A stretch of DNA of 64,000 nt from Ryuthela nishihirai (GCA_038380435.1 JAWZYU010000019.1:18253801-18317800); one strand, 5' to 3'. Shown: positions 21,590-33,305, counted from the first letter of the stretch. A program made the numbers and translations. Notes: generated by a model from the sequence alone, not told the origin.

Positions 21590-21975
21590 ACTTCTACAAC
21601 ATTGCACAACGGTTTGTTGTGTGAACCACATAAGTTTGTGTGTAAATAATGATGTGGTTAGGCAAAGAAGTCGGCAACCTCCTTTGAGCAGCATATTGTG
21701 CAGAGAGAGACTCCGTTGGTTTGGCCATATTACCAGTATGGATAACTGTAGATTAGCGAATAGGATCATGACAGTGTGCCTAAAGGCCTCAAAAAGAGGG
21801 GAAGATCTAGGATGCAGGGGGGGGGCAGAAATGTCAAACAGAATCGTGTTAAAATTGGTCTACAGTCGCCAGATGCAGCAGATTTACCTCAGGACAGATG
21901 TGTTTGGAGAACTAAGTTGCACAATGTGGTTGGAGCTCCGTAGCCCATGACTACTTGAAAATTATGATGATATCT
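21590..21975 (+). mobile_element. Second LINE 3' end, head-to-head
   Basis: The plus strand reads 'CRERLRWFGHITSMDNCRLA' and the 3' UTR ending 'CTACTTGAAAATTATGATGA'. It starts within 80 bp of the 5' break of the minus-strand LINE, giving an inverted pair. Confidence 0.85.
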
Positions 21976-22019
21976 TCCGAACGCAAGGACCTACAATTAC
22001 TAGTTAGGGGTTAAATAAA

Positions 22020-22150
22020 AGTTCTTGTGAGTCCTATTTACCTACTCAACAAGATTGCCTGCGCCCTATCTTCCTTTGAAGTGAATGCGAATTTCATGAC
22101 TGATTGCACCTCGATAGGCTTTAGTCTTATTAGGTACTTTTTAGGGCCCA
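22020..22150. repeat. Dispersed 'AGGAAGATAGGG' repeat
   Basis: 'TTTACCTACTCAACAAGATT', 'CGCCCTATCTTCCTTTGAAG' and 'ACTGATTGCACCTCGATAGG' match the copies at 6,700 and 29,318. Confidence 0.7.
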
Positions 22151-22249
22151 TACTGGAAAATAGGTAATTAAAATTTTTAATTTATTTATATTTTTATTAC
22201 TAAAAGCACCAACTTGAGAAACTTTGATATGATATTCATAAACATTGGT

Positions 22250-22770
22250 CACATTTTTCCTCCCCCAATTTTTGGAGTACTGTTCAAAATAGACCATGAG
22301 ATTGGAGACATCACTACATTTAATTTGAGACGTAACTCGTTAAGGGCTCTCTATTATAATAAAGAGAATTATATTAAATAATATAATCTCCCACGAAAAT
22401 CAGTCCCCTTTTTGAGGGAGGAAAATGGTGGGAGGTATGAAATTTGGAAATAGTCTACGACCATTCTCATATCAACTTTCATTTGACACATAACTCCTAA
22501 TTTTAGGTCCTCACGTTCGGAAGATATAGGGGAACAATGGTTTTCATATTTCACCTTTTTTAGGGGAGAAGGGAATATGGGCGGGGAGGGAATATACGTA
22601 TTTTTATAGCCTATGACATTCCTCGCGTTGTAAGCTTTGATTTGATACATAAATCATTAAGTTTGAACGTGGCGTCCGAAAGATATGATGGAACAACTTT
22701 TTGTGTGAAAAGCACACAAACCGACAAATGACGGGCGAAGAGCAATAGGGAGATAGGTAATAAAAGCAGT
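22250..22770. repeat. Dispersed repeat shared with 14,250-14,970
   Basis: The internal unit 'CTTTCATTTGACACATAACT', then 'AGATATAGGGGAACAATGG' and later 'ACATAAATCATTAAGTTTGA', occurs twice or more per copy. It is not interrupted by a MITE here. Confidence 0.65.
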
Positions 22771-23431
22771 TACAGAGTCTGTTCAGACAAATCTTGACAG
22801 TTTCTCCAATCATGCGTTACTGCACAAAAAGAGAATTTCTACTTCTGGTTCAAGTTTGGGCAGATTTTTGGATTTGAGTGCCATTATTCCTGGATCCACC
22901 TTCGAATATTTTTAAGTCGCCTATCGAAAAAAAAAAATAAAAATTGTCGTGCGCTTTTTCATTTTTTAAATAAATATTTCAGAGTAAAATATCTTTGATA
23001 TATTTTTAAAGACTCAAATTGCAGTGTTGTTTGATGAAGAAGAATCTATTTCTAATTTTGGTAACAGTGGGTTATACCAATCAACACTAGAAATCATAAG
23101 TAAATAAGCATAACTTTGAAATTAATCATCTCAAATTAATTTTTATTTTTTGTAGCAAGATTAGGAATGACTTTAAGAGGTAACGAAAAATATTAGAAAT
23201 ACTTGTGTAATACGTCACAAATATTTTCAAAAATTCATATCTAACGTTCGATTGTTTCGAAAGAATTCCAGAAACACCAAACAGAATCCATTGTCAATTT
23301 GATTTATTGGGCTAATAAAATGAATTGTTTAGAATTTCCGGTGCTAATTTCCTTTGAGTGCAAAGCGGCTTCCTCTTCTAACATCTTTCCATCGAAAGGT
23401 CATCTTTCACCTCAGCCGTATGATTTAGGAA
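22771..23431. other. Unassigned
   Basis: AT-rich, nothing recognised. Confidence 0.4.
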
Positions 23432-23559
23432 GGATCGTGCTGGACATTACCTGAACAGCAACATACTCTGTTCTTCGGCAACAAGGTACGAAATCAATTC
23501 TTTCTCTGACTTCAATTTACTCAATTATATCTAATCAATCATTTTTCCGTTTGACTTAG

Positions 23560-23760
23560 ATGGTAGGGGAAGTTGCGGATTGTCTATTAGTCCTTCGAAA
23601 ACTCCCCGATAACACAGACCTTGAGTTTGGCATTACATTTGAAGTGCAGAATTCAACACCTACAGATTCACACTTTACTGTATATCAGAATAATCAACAA
23701 ATACCGCCTCAAGCAGCTGTTTGCCACAGAATAGAACTGTTAATGAAATCAAAAATATAA
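23560..23760 (+). CDS. Candidate small gene or last exon (66 aa)
   Basis: A weak candidate that I do not recognise. A short intron can be read from AAG|GTACGA at 23,485/23,486 to TTTGACTTAG at 23,559, directly before an ATG at 23,560. The frame runs 66 codons to TAA: a mildly hydrophobic 'CLLVLRKLPDNTDLEFG' start, then a polar Asn/Gln-rich part. Upstream, the same frame stays open for 18 codons back to a TAG at 23,429-23,431, which is itself part of a possible acceptor. It could be an isolated coding exon, a 5'-UTR-intron gene or chance. Confidence 0.25.
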   Translation: MVGEVADCLLVLRKLPDNTDLEFGITFEVQNSTPTDSHFTVYQNNQQIPPQAAVCHRIELLMKSKI

Positions 23761-24377
23761 TTGTCGTCAAAACTATTCTCATACGGTAATAATACGGTAA
23801 TAGAAAACTATATTCATATGGTAAAATAATTTATATAAGATATATGTCGCGAGAGAAATATATATAATTGTTTTATATTTTGTAGCGTATGAGAATAACA
23901 AATTTCAAATATGTAAATAGTCTCGATTCTAAATATTTAAGCGGTTAAAGGTTTCTAATTGCTTATCAAAGTGTAACTCACCGTTGGTTAACATGGCTTT
24001 GAATGTAAATTTCATTGCTCTTTTCACTGCTAGCAATCTCCTTTGCTAAAAATGCTGCAATGTCATACCACTTTTCGCGGAATATTGCATTCGTACACCA
24101 CTGTTCGCGGAATAATGCCTCGTTTTTGTTGCCGGATTCCCAAAACCTTGTTCTTTTATTAATATGTCGTTACATTATTCTTTCATCTTTCTGCCTTTTT
24201 CTCTCTTCCATTCGAACATTTCAAATAATTTTTAGGTATTTTTCCACTTAAAAGTGAGGTCTTCCTTGAGCAAGTGGTTATTATGTTGCTGCGGTTAAGT
24301 GATTGTATGAATTGAATATGCTATTATACGAGCAATTCTACGAGCATTATGTTAATCCGTCCCTAGCTGCTGCTATT
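23761..24377. other. Unassigned
   Basis: AT-rich. A small 'TTTTCGCGGAATA' / 'GTTCGCGGAATAA' duplication lies at 24,073-24,115. Confidence 0.4.
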
Positions 24378-24775
24378 TACTGAGCAGGGGTGGTTCAGGT
24401 GAAACCGCGCCAGACTCGTAATCTGCAGTTCCCAGATTAAGGTCCCAGCTGGGCCAGGGTTGAGGTTTACCTCCGCAAAACTCTCGCCCTGCCGTCGTTC
24501 AGTAGGGGGACACCAATGGTCTTGGAAATGCCACCGTCAGTCGGATGAAACGTAAAGCCGTGGCTCAGTGTGCAACACAGCCATACACTCTGCACTTTAA
24601 GAACACACTGGATGACCTTGATGGGAGGTTATCAACTGTCTTCTAACAGATATTGAACTAACATATTAACCTTCTCTGAGTATTCGGGGTCCTTATGACC
24701 TGGCAATTTAGCTAATTGTGTGCAAAAATGACGCTTGAATGTAAAACAACCCAACTTCCATTTAGCTCAATGTTG
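24378..24775 (+). mobile_element. SINE-B, old copy
   Basis: Plus orientation: the tRNA-like head ('GCGCCAGACTCGTAATCTGC' and a decayed box B) is followed by the body and the 3' end 'GTAAAACAACCCAAC'. Many substitutions, including an altered 'TTAACGTCC' core. No clear target duplication. Confidence 0.85.
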
Positions 24776-24974
24776 CAAAATTTACTCGAACGTAAAGAAA
24801 CGTTCCCTTTAAATTTTGGGGAATGTATCTAACTTTGAACAGAATTAACAACTGTTGATACTTTAAAATATAGTTTCCATCCACGTTTCATAATTACCGT
24901 CACCTTTTTAAATTAAATATATTTTTCCATCTCTCCTTAAAGTGTAAAATCCCTTTGGGTAACTCTTCGATGAC

Positions 24975-25195
24975 TGTTCTTTCTCCATTCATCTGGTTGA
25001 TATCTAGTGCCGATTAAAAACAATATATAATAGTTAACCATATTTTTCAAATACTTAAATCGCTTTGCTCTTGTTATTAATAAGAAATTCTTATTTTCTT
25101 AATTTTCCAACATTTAAATCATTTACATAAAGCGTGTATATTTTTAAGGTTTTTGTTGAAAAAATGGAAATCCTAGTTTTGTTAACGTTCTGAAA
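24975..25195. repeat. Unknown dispersed repeat, pair with 49,705
   Basis: It shares 'TAATAGTTAACCATATTTTT', 'AATACTTAAATCGCTT', 'ATCATTTACATAA' and 'CCTA.TTTTGTTAAC' with 49,705-49,900 in the same orientation. Confidence 0.7.
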
Positions 25196-25647
25196 CATGT
25201 CAAGTAAATCAGCTATTCCTTTAATGTTTGGTGCTTCTTCTTTCCGTTCAGATGACAATATTCTCCGCAAGTTCCGGTAGGAGTCATCAGGACTCAGAAG
25301 TGCCCTGTGAAGGGAAGAATATTAATATGGCTGACAATTAAGGTACGTCTATAAATGATTTTCAATTATTGGACCCATTTTAATCACATTTATAGGAGAG
25401 CATCCCCTGGATGACTTATATTTGTCCATACACTTAGATTAAGGAATAAGTTATTTTCAGATAACTGGAGGAGCAGGGATAATCCTAGAGTTGGGTGGAA
25501 AGTGTGAAGAAGGACCTTCGTAGAAAGGACGGTTGCAGTGCCAAAGTGTAATAGTTGTTACTTAGATGGACATGTTTATCTAAATGAATGACAAGTCTGC
25601 TTTGGTCTTTCGTTGATCATGTCTTCATTAGAATTATAGTCACATAG
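25196..25647. other. Unassigned
   Basis: Nothing recognised. Confidence 0.4.
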
Positions 25648-25940
25648 TGATCTAAATGGCCAGGTCAAAAGGACCCTTAGGGTTTAGAGAAAGTTGAAAA
25701 GGGGACCCACCGAAAACAGCTGTTAGGAGACAGATAGTTGTTTCTCGTGAAGGCATCTAGGTTCTTCTTTAACCTGTATCTAAGGTATGGATATTGTGCA
25801 CATTGTATCACGGCTTAATGTCCCATTCGAAGGATTGGATTTAGTTTCTACGTTTTTCCATTATCCATCAACCCATTCACCCTCTCCTCCATAAGGTGGC
25901 TTAACATCCCATCTGTGAGAGCCTTTCGAAGCACATCAAT
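25648..25940 (-). mobile_element. SINE-B, decayed
   Basis: 'GATCTAAATGGCCAGGTCA', 'GGGGACCCACCGAAAACAGC' and 'GCTTAATGTCCCATTCGAAG' match the SINE-B body. The head is absent and the left end eroded. Confidence 0.75.
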
Positions 25941-26560
25941 GTTCTTATTGTGACCAAAGGTAATACGTGATTAATTGGAGAAAATTCTCAACACACGCAT
26001 ATACAAGAGGGTGGACGGCAAAAGATTATTTACATGTTTTGGAGAAAGGCATCATGCATTGACCTATCATACCATAGAGAAAGGATGTACACAATTCCAC
26101 TCCCTATACCATTAATGGCAACTTTTCCACAATGTTAAACTTTCATAGAGCATCGCTCCCGGGGCGGACTAGGGAACTACGTCGCAGAAAAACAAAATCC
26201 ATAGCATTCCACATTTATTTACTTCTCCTACTGAAATTCTAGCGGAAATAATTAAATATATATTTTCTGATTTTGAAAATTTAGTACAAGTTATTGGCTT
26301 TTTAAAAAGAAGTGAATAACTTCAGATTATTCGATATTACTTCTATATAATCATGATAAATTAATTCTTCTATTTCATACTGGTTGCTAACTCTATATAA
26401 CGTAGCAGTCTGTGGTTCTGCACAAGATCATGACAGAAAACACTGGTTCCATAGTCTGACGTTGGTGGTTCAAATAAAATCTAATTGCTAAAAAGTGGGT
26501 GACTGACTCTCTGTATTTCCTTACTCTATATATCATACAGTGACTTGAAATAATTTCTTG
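25941..26560. other. Unassigned
   Basis: Nothing recognised. Confidence 0.4.
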
Positions 26561-26564
26561 AAAA

Positions 26565-26730
26565 ATTCGGTTCTCCTGAGTGGGACCCGAACCCACGACT
26601 ACCAAAACATGCCAGGCGTTCAAACCGCTGGACATTCAGGAGATAATTCTTTTTGACAAATAATATTATATGCATTTCCGGAATTTTTGCTGATTCGCCA
26701 GTGGCGCCATCTATTATCAGGGAATGGGAC
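26565..26730 (-). mobile_element. SINE-C-like element with tRNA-shaped head
   Basis: The minus strand reads 'TCCTGAATGTCCAGCGGTTT' then 'GTGGGTTCGGGTCCCACTCA' and 'GGAG'. The ends TCCTGA and TCAGGA can pair like an acceptor stem. Outside it lies 'GTGGCGCCATCTATTATC', as in the SINE-C copies at 16.2-16.9 kb. The anticodon arm is irregular, so I do not call a tRNA gene. Confidence 0.65.
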
Positions 26731-27009
26731 AGCCAAACACAACATCTCCCATAACAGAAGGCTGATGGACCAAGTTATGACGTCATCGTAAGTAGTCCTA
26801 GGTCTAGAAAAAGTCTTAGAAAATTTGCGCCAAATGGTGCAAATCTGCAAATATATGATGCAATCACCATGTCCAGACTTGCAAAACACTGAATAATTCC
26901 ACCCTCCTCTCAGGTGTTATCATGGATGATGCACTCCTCAAAATAATTGCAAAGTTCAACTAAACTTTCGGTGGCAACGTTCAGGGAATCCACTTTATCC
27001 CTTTGGTGG
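26731..27009. other. Unassigned
   Basis: Nothing recognised. Confidence 0.4.
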
Positions 27010-27420
27010 CCATCTTCGATGACCAACCTTTAAATTCATTATTCATCAAAGAGTCCTCTCAATCCCCCTTTATTGAAAAACTCTCATTAATTAAAACTCT
27101 TAGCAAAAGTTCCATCCCTTCATCCCCCGAGCAACCATCTTGAATGGTCAACCCTTTTCGAAATTTCCATCGACGATCATCTTGGATGACGTCACCCATC
27201 ACGCTGTGTACCCCCCTTTGCTTCCGTATCAGACGTGATGTGTTACAACATGTTTTGGAAAAGTTCATCCCCCTCACACCCTTGACGGCTGTTCTCGAAC
27301 CCATCTCAAAATTTCTCTGGCGAGAGACATCGGATGACGTCACCCATTGAGAGTAAACAGCCCTTCTGGTCAAACCCGCATTTTCACCCCACTTCAACCC
27401 CCTTTGTTCCAGACCATCAC
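27010..27420. repeat. Diverged units of about 150 bp with TGACGTCA
   Basis: GATGACGTCACCCAT occurs at about 27,185 and again at 27,332, each after a 'GGATGACG' lead and each followed by C-rich 'CCCCC' text. A fainter 'ATCTTGAATGGTCAACC' / 'ATCTTCGATGACCAACC' pair lies before. TGACGTCA is a CRE-type site, but it is part of the repeat unit here. Confidence 0.5.
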
Positions 27421-28555
27421 AGGGTATGATAAAACAAGTAATAATCTGAAAAGGGAAATCCAGTTATTTCATAAAATAGGACTGAGCGACACTTTCGTGG
27501 CACAAGGATTTTGCCCCTTTTCATGGATATTACGTTTTATCACCTCTTCACCCTTTCCGCGAAGCAACAAGGATTTAACCGTGTCAGGTCATGATTCACC
27601 TTTTACCATCCCTCCGCTGCGTTCTTAACATATTTCGTGCCCACTACAAGATTTTGGGTTTTCTAAGTTTGAAAATTCTCGGGCTGTCGGTAGTTTCGAT
27701 CGTATTTCGTGCTCTGAACAAAGCTCCGTTATGGGCTGTTTCTTTCCAGGTTCTTAAACCTAACCACTCTCATTATCATTAACAAAAACACACACGTTTT
27801 GTTTGTTACGAGACATCTGACAGAAAACGTAACGTAGAGGTCGTGCTCGAAAATATTCAAATGCGTTGAAGAAAAATCCTTACACCTACCGAAATATGAA
27901 TATTCAAGTTCAAATCAGTAGTGAAATATTTTGCAATAACACCTTTTGATTAAAAAAAATGCTTCTGCTTCTTCGAAACTCGAGGAAAATACTAATTTCA
28001 TAGATGCAGTACAACTATTTGATTGTTGCATGATGATGTTAAAATTATTTTTCGCTAACATCTATATATTTTATGTCTGTAAAAATGCATTTAATTTAAT
28101 CTATGTTAATATTAGAATAACAGAATTCGCTTCATCAGCTTAAGTTACAAAAGAATTATCTGTTTTTTTCCGATACATTTTAAATCCAAATATTTCCGAA
28201 ATGCACAATGAACGTCAGAACGGAAATACACAATGAACGGAAAATGGAACAATGAGATCTGTCCATTCTTTCCTCTAACAAAATTTCAGCGCTTAGTAAC
28301 AATAAGAACGAAATCGTCACAATGTCTTCCCCGTCTGTTTAATCTTCCTAATACATCCAAAATTTTTTGGCCGCCAGGAAACCTTGCCGAGATGGAGGCC
28401 TCATCCCTTGGGCTGCCGGATCGAGCCTGCTGCATACCAAAAGATTGGTAAGATATTTGATTTCGATCATCCTCAATTACAATCACATCTATGTTTTAAT
28501 TTAATTGTCTTACGTTTAGGTTCCCCCTTGAGCATTAAATAAATAGCTTAAGGGG
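27421..28555. other. Unassigned
   Basis: A frame of about 70 codons on each strand at 28,233-28,486 ends at a GTAAGA-like site on the plus strand, but nothing supports a gene. Otherwise AT-rich. Confidence 0.4.
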
Positions 28556-28652
28556 GTTATCATATTATTATGGCATAATTACAGGAACAGCGACTATACT
28601 AAATGCATAGTCGCTGTTCCTGTAATTATGGCAATGTAATGTGATAATTAAA
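28556..28652. repeat. Palindrome, perfect 24-bp inner arms
   Basis: 'CATAATTACAGGAACAGCGA' plus CTAT at 28,574-28,597 pairs perfectly with 28,607-28,630. Imperfect pairing extends outwards to 'TTATCA' / 'TGATAA'. The loop is 9 nt. It could be a tiny MITE or a small-RNA hairpin. Confidence 0.8.
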
Positions 28653-28934
28653 CATTAGAAACAACTTGTTCTATTCATAAATTGAGTACTAGGAGGTGCT
28701 TTAGTTAAGCACAATCTCATTTAAGTTTGAATTTCATTAAATGTCTTAAGTTTAAATCTAGTGTTTTAGGAATTCAACCTTTAGCATAATTGCTGTTCAT
28801 GAAAGAGTTTATATTGTGCAAATCAAATGTGACGATTTACAGCTAGAAGTAATTTTGTTCCATGAATTAATATTTGGTACAAGATGGGTGTTGTCGTAAA
28901 GAAAACCAATTATGAGTCAATTGTATTTTTCACG

Positions 28935-29115
28935 GGGAATTTCCAATTGCAGTTGAAACTGCTGAGAAATATTAAGAATGCGTTTACTAGATTTAAATTC
29001 GGCGGAACAAGCGTATGGTATATTAATAATTCTCAGTAGTTCGCATTCTTAATATTTCTCAGTAGTTCGCATTCTTAATATTTCTCAGTAGTTTCAACTG
29101 CAATTGGAAATTCCC
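28935..29115. repeat. Large inverted repeat with tandem arm pieces
   Basis: The left arm at 28,935-28,982 ('GGGAATTTCCAATTGCAGTT', 'CTGAGAAATATTAAGAATGC') pairs with the right arm at 29,068-29,115. The right side also holds two extra direct copies of 'TCTCAGTAGTTCGCATTCTT' at 29,031-29,085. It ends exactly where a SINE-A starts. Confidence 0.85.
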
Positions 29116-29317
29116 TGCCGAGTGGTTAGCGCGCGTGGCTACTGATCTACGGGACCTGGGTTCGAGCCCCGGGTAAGGCATGGATGTATACGTCGTTTTT
29201 CTGCTGAGGTCCTGCCATCCTCTCAGACCTTCTACTTTGGCATATAAACTGACAGGCTCCTGTCAGACCTCTGTGGCAAGCAGCTGCTTGAGGGGGGTAT
29301 TTATTTATTATTATTAT
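29115..29317 (+). mobile_element. SINE-A
   Basis: Box A 'GAGTGGTTAGCGCGCGTGGC', box B 'GGGTTCGAGCCCCG', body and a (TTTA/TTA)n tail. It is the clearest plus-strand copy of the family. Confidence 0.9.
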
Positions 29318-29480
29318 CCTTCAAAGGAAGATAGAGCGCCGTCAATCTTGTTGAGTAAGTAAATCGGCGCCCTATCTTCCTTTCGAAGTGAATACGAACT
29401 TAGTGATTGTTTTCTCCATCGATATATTTTAAGGTTATTTTCTACTTTCTAGGAAGCATATAGAAAGACAGGTACTTTTT
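29318..29480. repeat. Dispersed 'AGGAAGATAG' repeat with inverted ends
   Basis: 'CAAAGGAAGATAGAGCGCCG' and 'CGGCGCCCTATCTTCCTTT' form inverted arms around a 30-nt spacer. The flank 'CGATATATTTTAAGGTTATT' is shared with the 6.7 and 22 kb copies. The family may be a fold-back element. Confidence 0.65.
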
Positions 29481-32334
29481 AACTTTTTTCCATTTAATAC
29501 TCTTGTTCAAACATAGCAGGGAAAATAATTGTAGAAATGCACACGGAATCCTGAAAACGGTATGAGAATGGGTCCGAAAATATAGACATCCTTAGTGCAA
29601 ATCTACCTTTTCAACACACGCTTATACTTTACATGTTCATGCATGAAAATATTCCACACACTCTTAATTTCATCCATGACTTTTTAGTTCAGATCTTAAT
29701 TGCACCCTGTGTATGAGAAATGCATCGTTCAATGAGCAGGTTTGCTTTTTAGCAAAGTGCATGGCCATATCGCTACTGTGAGAAAGAGTGTCCCCTGTGT
29801 CATTTTGGCATCGAAGTCACCCCCGGAAAGGCACTGTCCCGCAGAAACTGTGTGCTATTGGGGTTTGGAATGTTATTGATTGGAAAAATAAAAGAAGATG
29901 AAACTCAAGTGATAGGAATGATATACCCTGAATGTCATTTGAAAATCCGTTGATGTTAGTGCATGTTAACGCTATATACCTAACAAATGACGAGGGGATT
30001 AGCATTTATGCTGCTGCAGATTTCTTTTCTCATTACTTCTACTTCATATCACACCGGGATTGAAACTTTCCCACATTCTATTATTCTATGAAACTCGTAT
30101 TAATCGATACTTTTTTTGCTTGTTTTTCCATTTTTACACTGAAATTTTTTGTTACATCGGCGCCGATATTTAAACATTCACACATTTCTTATGATATTAA
30201 CAACTTTCAGTCGGGGTTCCTTCTAACATTGATTTTCCTTTCTAATGTACTTTATTTCCTTTTCTGGTGGGATAAAACCATATTCTCCCGGTAATTGCTA
30301 AATACCTTTAAATTGTGATGAACAGTGTAAGAGGACATTTTAAAATTAGCTGACCTCTTGGAACTCTTGCAAGCAGTAAACTGTTGAAATGCGTCGTTAA
30401 GCCGAAAAGATCTCCTCGAAGATGTCAGCATACGGGACCTTCCGTCGACCAGCCCAGCAAAGCGATTGGGCTCTACATTTCGTCATGATTGAAAGCGAAT
30501 AATTATTTCACTTCGACATTAGGGTTGAAAAGATCCTTGAGGAAGATAAAATTCACGGATAAAATTCTGGACTTGGAATGTTTCACTTCGAGTGACTCTT
30601 AGTTTGTAAAGATATATATCCAATGTACGTTGTACGTGAGAACATCGTTTTTTTGTGACATATCTATAAGTGCAGAATTCTTTTACTGAGGTCCGATAGC
30701 AACATATATGTCAAAGCAAACGACTCCGTCCCTCACCGGTGCTAGCCATCGAGTCTCACTGAGGTTGTGAAAAGGCATTATTGGGGCGACTATGAAAATT
30801 AAACACAAAATTCACTGACCTGTGACGTAGTTGGCCCGCTGCACATCCATGCTTGTGGATGCGGCAATCCATCGCCGATCCAACCGTTCGCGATAATAGG
30901 AAAAAATTCATCAGATCTCCATTAACATACACTTAAGTTAATGTTGTGCTTGGATGTAGAATTAAAGATAGATGTTTTACGCAACGCAAGCGAAAACGCA
31001 AGGGTAGTTGCAACGTACGAATCGTTTTCTACTTTTAGCATTGCTTTCTTTCTATAAAACTAAACCGTGTACGAAAGCTCTTTTAATTTATTTATTTTTT
31101 ATCCGATGAAAGACAACCGAATACCCGACCTTGCAAACAAATGTAACTCGCAGCGCAAAATTAAATTTCATCAGCATGATGAGTCGTTGGTCTTGTGATC
31201 ACACATTCTCCAGTAAACGGAGGAAAAGACGATTTTTAAAAGTGTAAGAGTGTTTATAATTCCAGATTTTTTTATATGATATCTCACTTCCAAATAATTT
31301 TTATTAGCTGATTTTTCTTTCGAGGAAGGAATAATATTTTGTTTTCGATTGTTACTGAGCAGAGTTACTTCCTCGGAAAGAGTAATATTTTGCATAAGTG
31401 AATCATATGCTGAATTGGGATACAGCAAATATAAGTAAAGGAATAAAAAGTTTTAAATTTGAGACCAAGTCGCGTAACGGATATACGGGAATTGAAAAAT
31501 TAGTTTTATTGGTTATTCTTTTGCTGATGCAATCGCAATTCCTTTGAGCCGGTTTAGCAATAAACTATTGAAATAAAAAATAGGAAGGTTAATTTATTTT
31601 TTTTATGTGTTTTTTTGGTGTTGTTGCGATCACGATGTCTTTGAAATGGATTAGTATTAAAAAGGGAAAATAATTAATTGGGAGGAGATTGAAATTTGTA
31701 AGGAAGAAGGAATTTTTTTACTTCTGATTAGTGTGGTGAGGTTTTTGAAATGCTTTAGTATTAATACGAAAATATGGAGAGTAATGAATTGAGACATGGC
31801 AAAAATAGGAATTTAACATAAAATCACTTAATCGTTTCAAAACAAGTCCTGACGTGGTAAGGGACGTGGAAAGTGTGGTGCAGAATATGTCTGAACACAA
31901 ATATCTGAAGATATAATCCTTCAACCATATGGAGACTAATTTTAATAAGAGAGGCACAAAACTTGAAGGTTTAAGCGTGCCAAGGGAAATTTGAAGATGG
32001 ATTGTCTTCTTCCGATGGGGTACTTTGTTTATTTACAAAATAGCTGATCTATCATAAAGGGGAGATGGGATAATAAGTTTCGATAAGAGGATGAATACTA
32101 TTTTTAAAAAATAAATTGCCCCCAAAATTTATTTTTAAAAAAAAAATAAATTGAATTGGTTGGCCGGCGTGAGGGGCAGAACCTTTGATAGGTGTTTAAT
32201 AAAGGTGGATGCATATTATTAAGGGTTAAGGGTTAATTAACTTTTGATAAGCGTTTTAATTAAGGGGCTCATATTAATAAAGGGGCCGTCACTTTTGATA
32301 AGTGTTTATTTAATAAGGATTTTAAAAAATCATT
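29481..32334. other. Unassigned 2.8 kb
   Basis: AT-rich with short open frames only. No domain, RNA or repeat is recognised on either strand. Confidence 0.45.
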
Positions 32335-32800
32335 TATAAATATTCGCAAGTTAAATTAAAAAAAATAAAAAATCGAGAGCTAACTTATAAAGAAATGAAA
32401 AATTTGTAGGTTAATTTATAAGGAATAAAAAATTCATAGGTTAATTTACAACTAATAAAGATATTCGCGAGTTACAAAAAATAAAAAAATCCCCACGTTA
32501 AATTATAATGAAAAATAAATTCCGAAAATATAAAATTCGCACGTTAAATTATAAGAAATACAAATTCTTAATTTACAGGGACTAAAATATTCGTGGTTAA
32601 TTTACAAGGACTAAAATACGTAGGTTATTTACAAGAAATAAAAAAATCATCATAAAAAACATTCGCACGATCAGTTATAAGAAATTAAAATTGCATAGGT
32701 TAATTTACAAGAAAAATAAACACAGGAAATATGAAATTCGCACGTTAAATTGTAATAAAAAATAAATGCCGGAAATATAACATTCCTAGATTATTTTATA
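32335..32800. repeat. Degenerate AT-rich tandem repeat
   Basis: About a dozen variants of 'ATTCGCACGTTAAATTATAA' followed by 'GAAATAAAA', spaced about 35-45 bp. 'ATAGGTTAATTTACAA' is a second unit type. No coding potential. Confidence 0.7.
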
Positions 32801-33292
32801 ATGATATGTTATTTCTACTTCATCGACATTTCAACACTCTAAGAATATACTACCCTTGGTGTAATGGATTAACATGCTGTGGAATGTGATAGTAAGGTGA
32901 GGGTCGCAGGATCGCGGCCCGCTATAGGAAATTTATTTTAAATATATTATGTGTGTTAAACACTAGATGTCACTACAATTAGGTGGAATATTTCGGAATT
33001 TTGGATGATAGCGGAAACCAATATGGCGGACGTTAGGCTTCAAAATGGCGGACTCGGGACTTTGAGTTACTTCGGGAGTTTGTGGTCAAAATGGCGGACA
33101 TAGAGGTTTTTTAATAAAGGAGGATGGCCCTAAGGAGTTAATTAATGAGTTATGAATATTAATTATGAATAATAATAAGTTATTAATAAGGGAGAAAGTA
33201 GTGGGCTGCATAAGGGGGCGTTGTCAGTTATGAATAGTATAAAGGGGCGTGGTCCACGACGTCATAGGAGGAAAACACTGTGTGGGGCACTA
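32801..33292. other. Mostly unassigned, possible tRNA-like head
   Basis: 32,855-32,930 has 'TGGTGTAATGGATTAACATG' and 'GGTCGCAGGATCGCGG', which faintly resemble box A and box B. Repeats of 'AATGGCGGAC' lie at about 33,020-33,100. Confidence 0.35.
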
Positions 33293-33305
33293 GAATAGGA
33301 CTATG

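Noticed and set aside
26570..26640. tRNA gene with pairing ends
   Set aside because: The anticodon arm does not fold properly and the flanks match SINE-C.
28233..28486. Exon ending at a GTAAGA donor (plus) or a 66-codon minus frame
   Set aside because: No acceptor or start support, both strands are open by chance, and it does not join in frame to the exon at 37,657.
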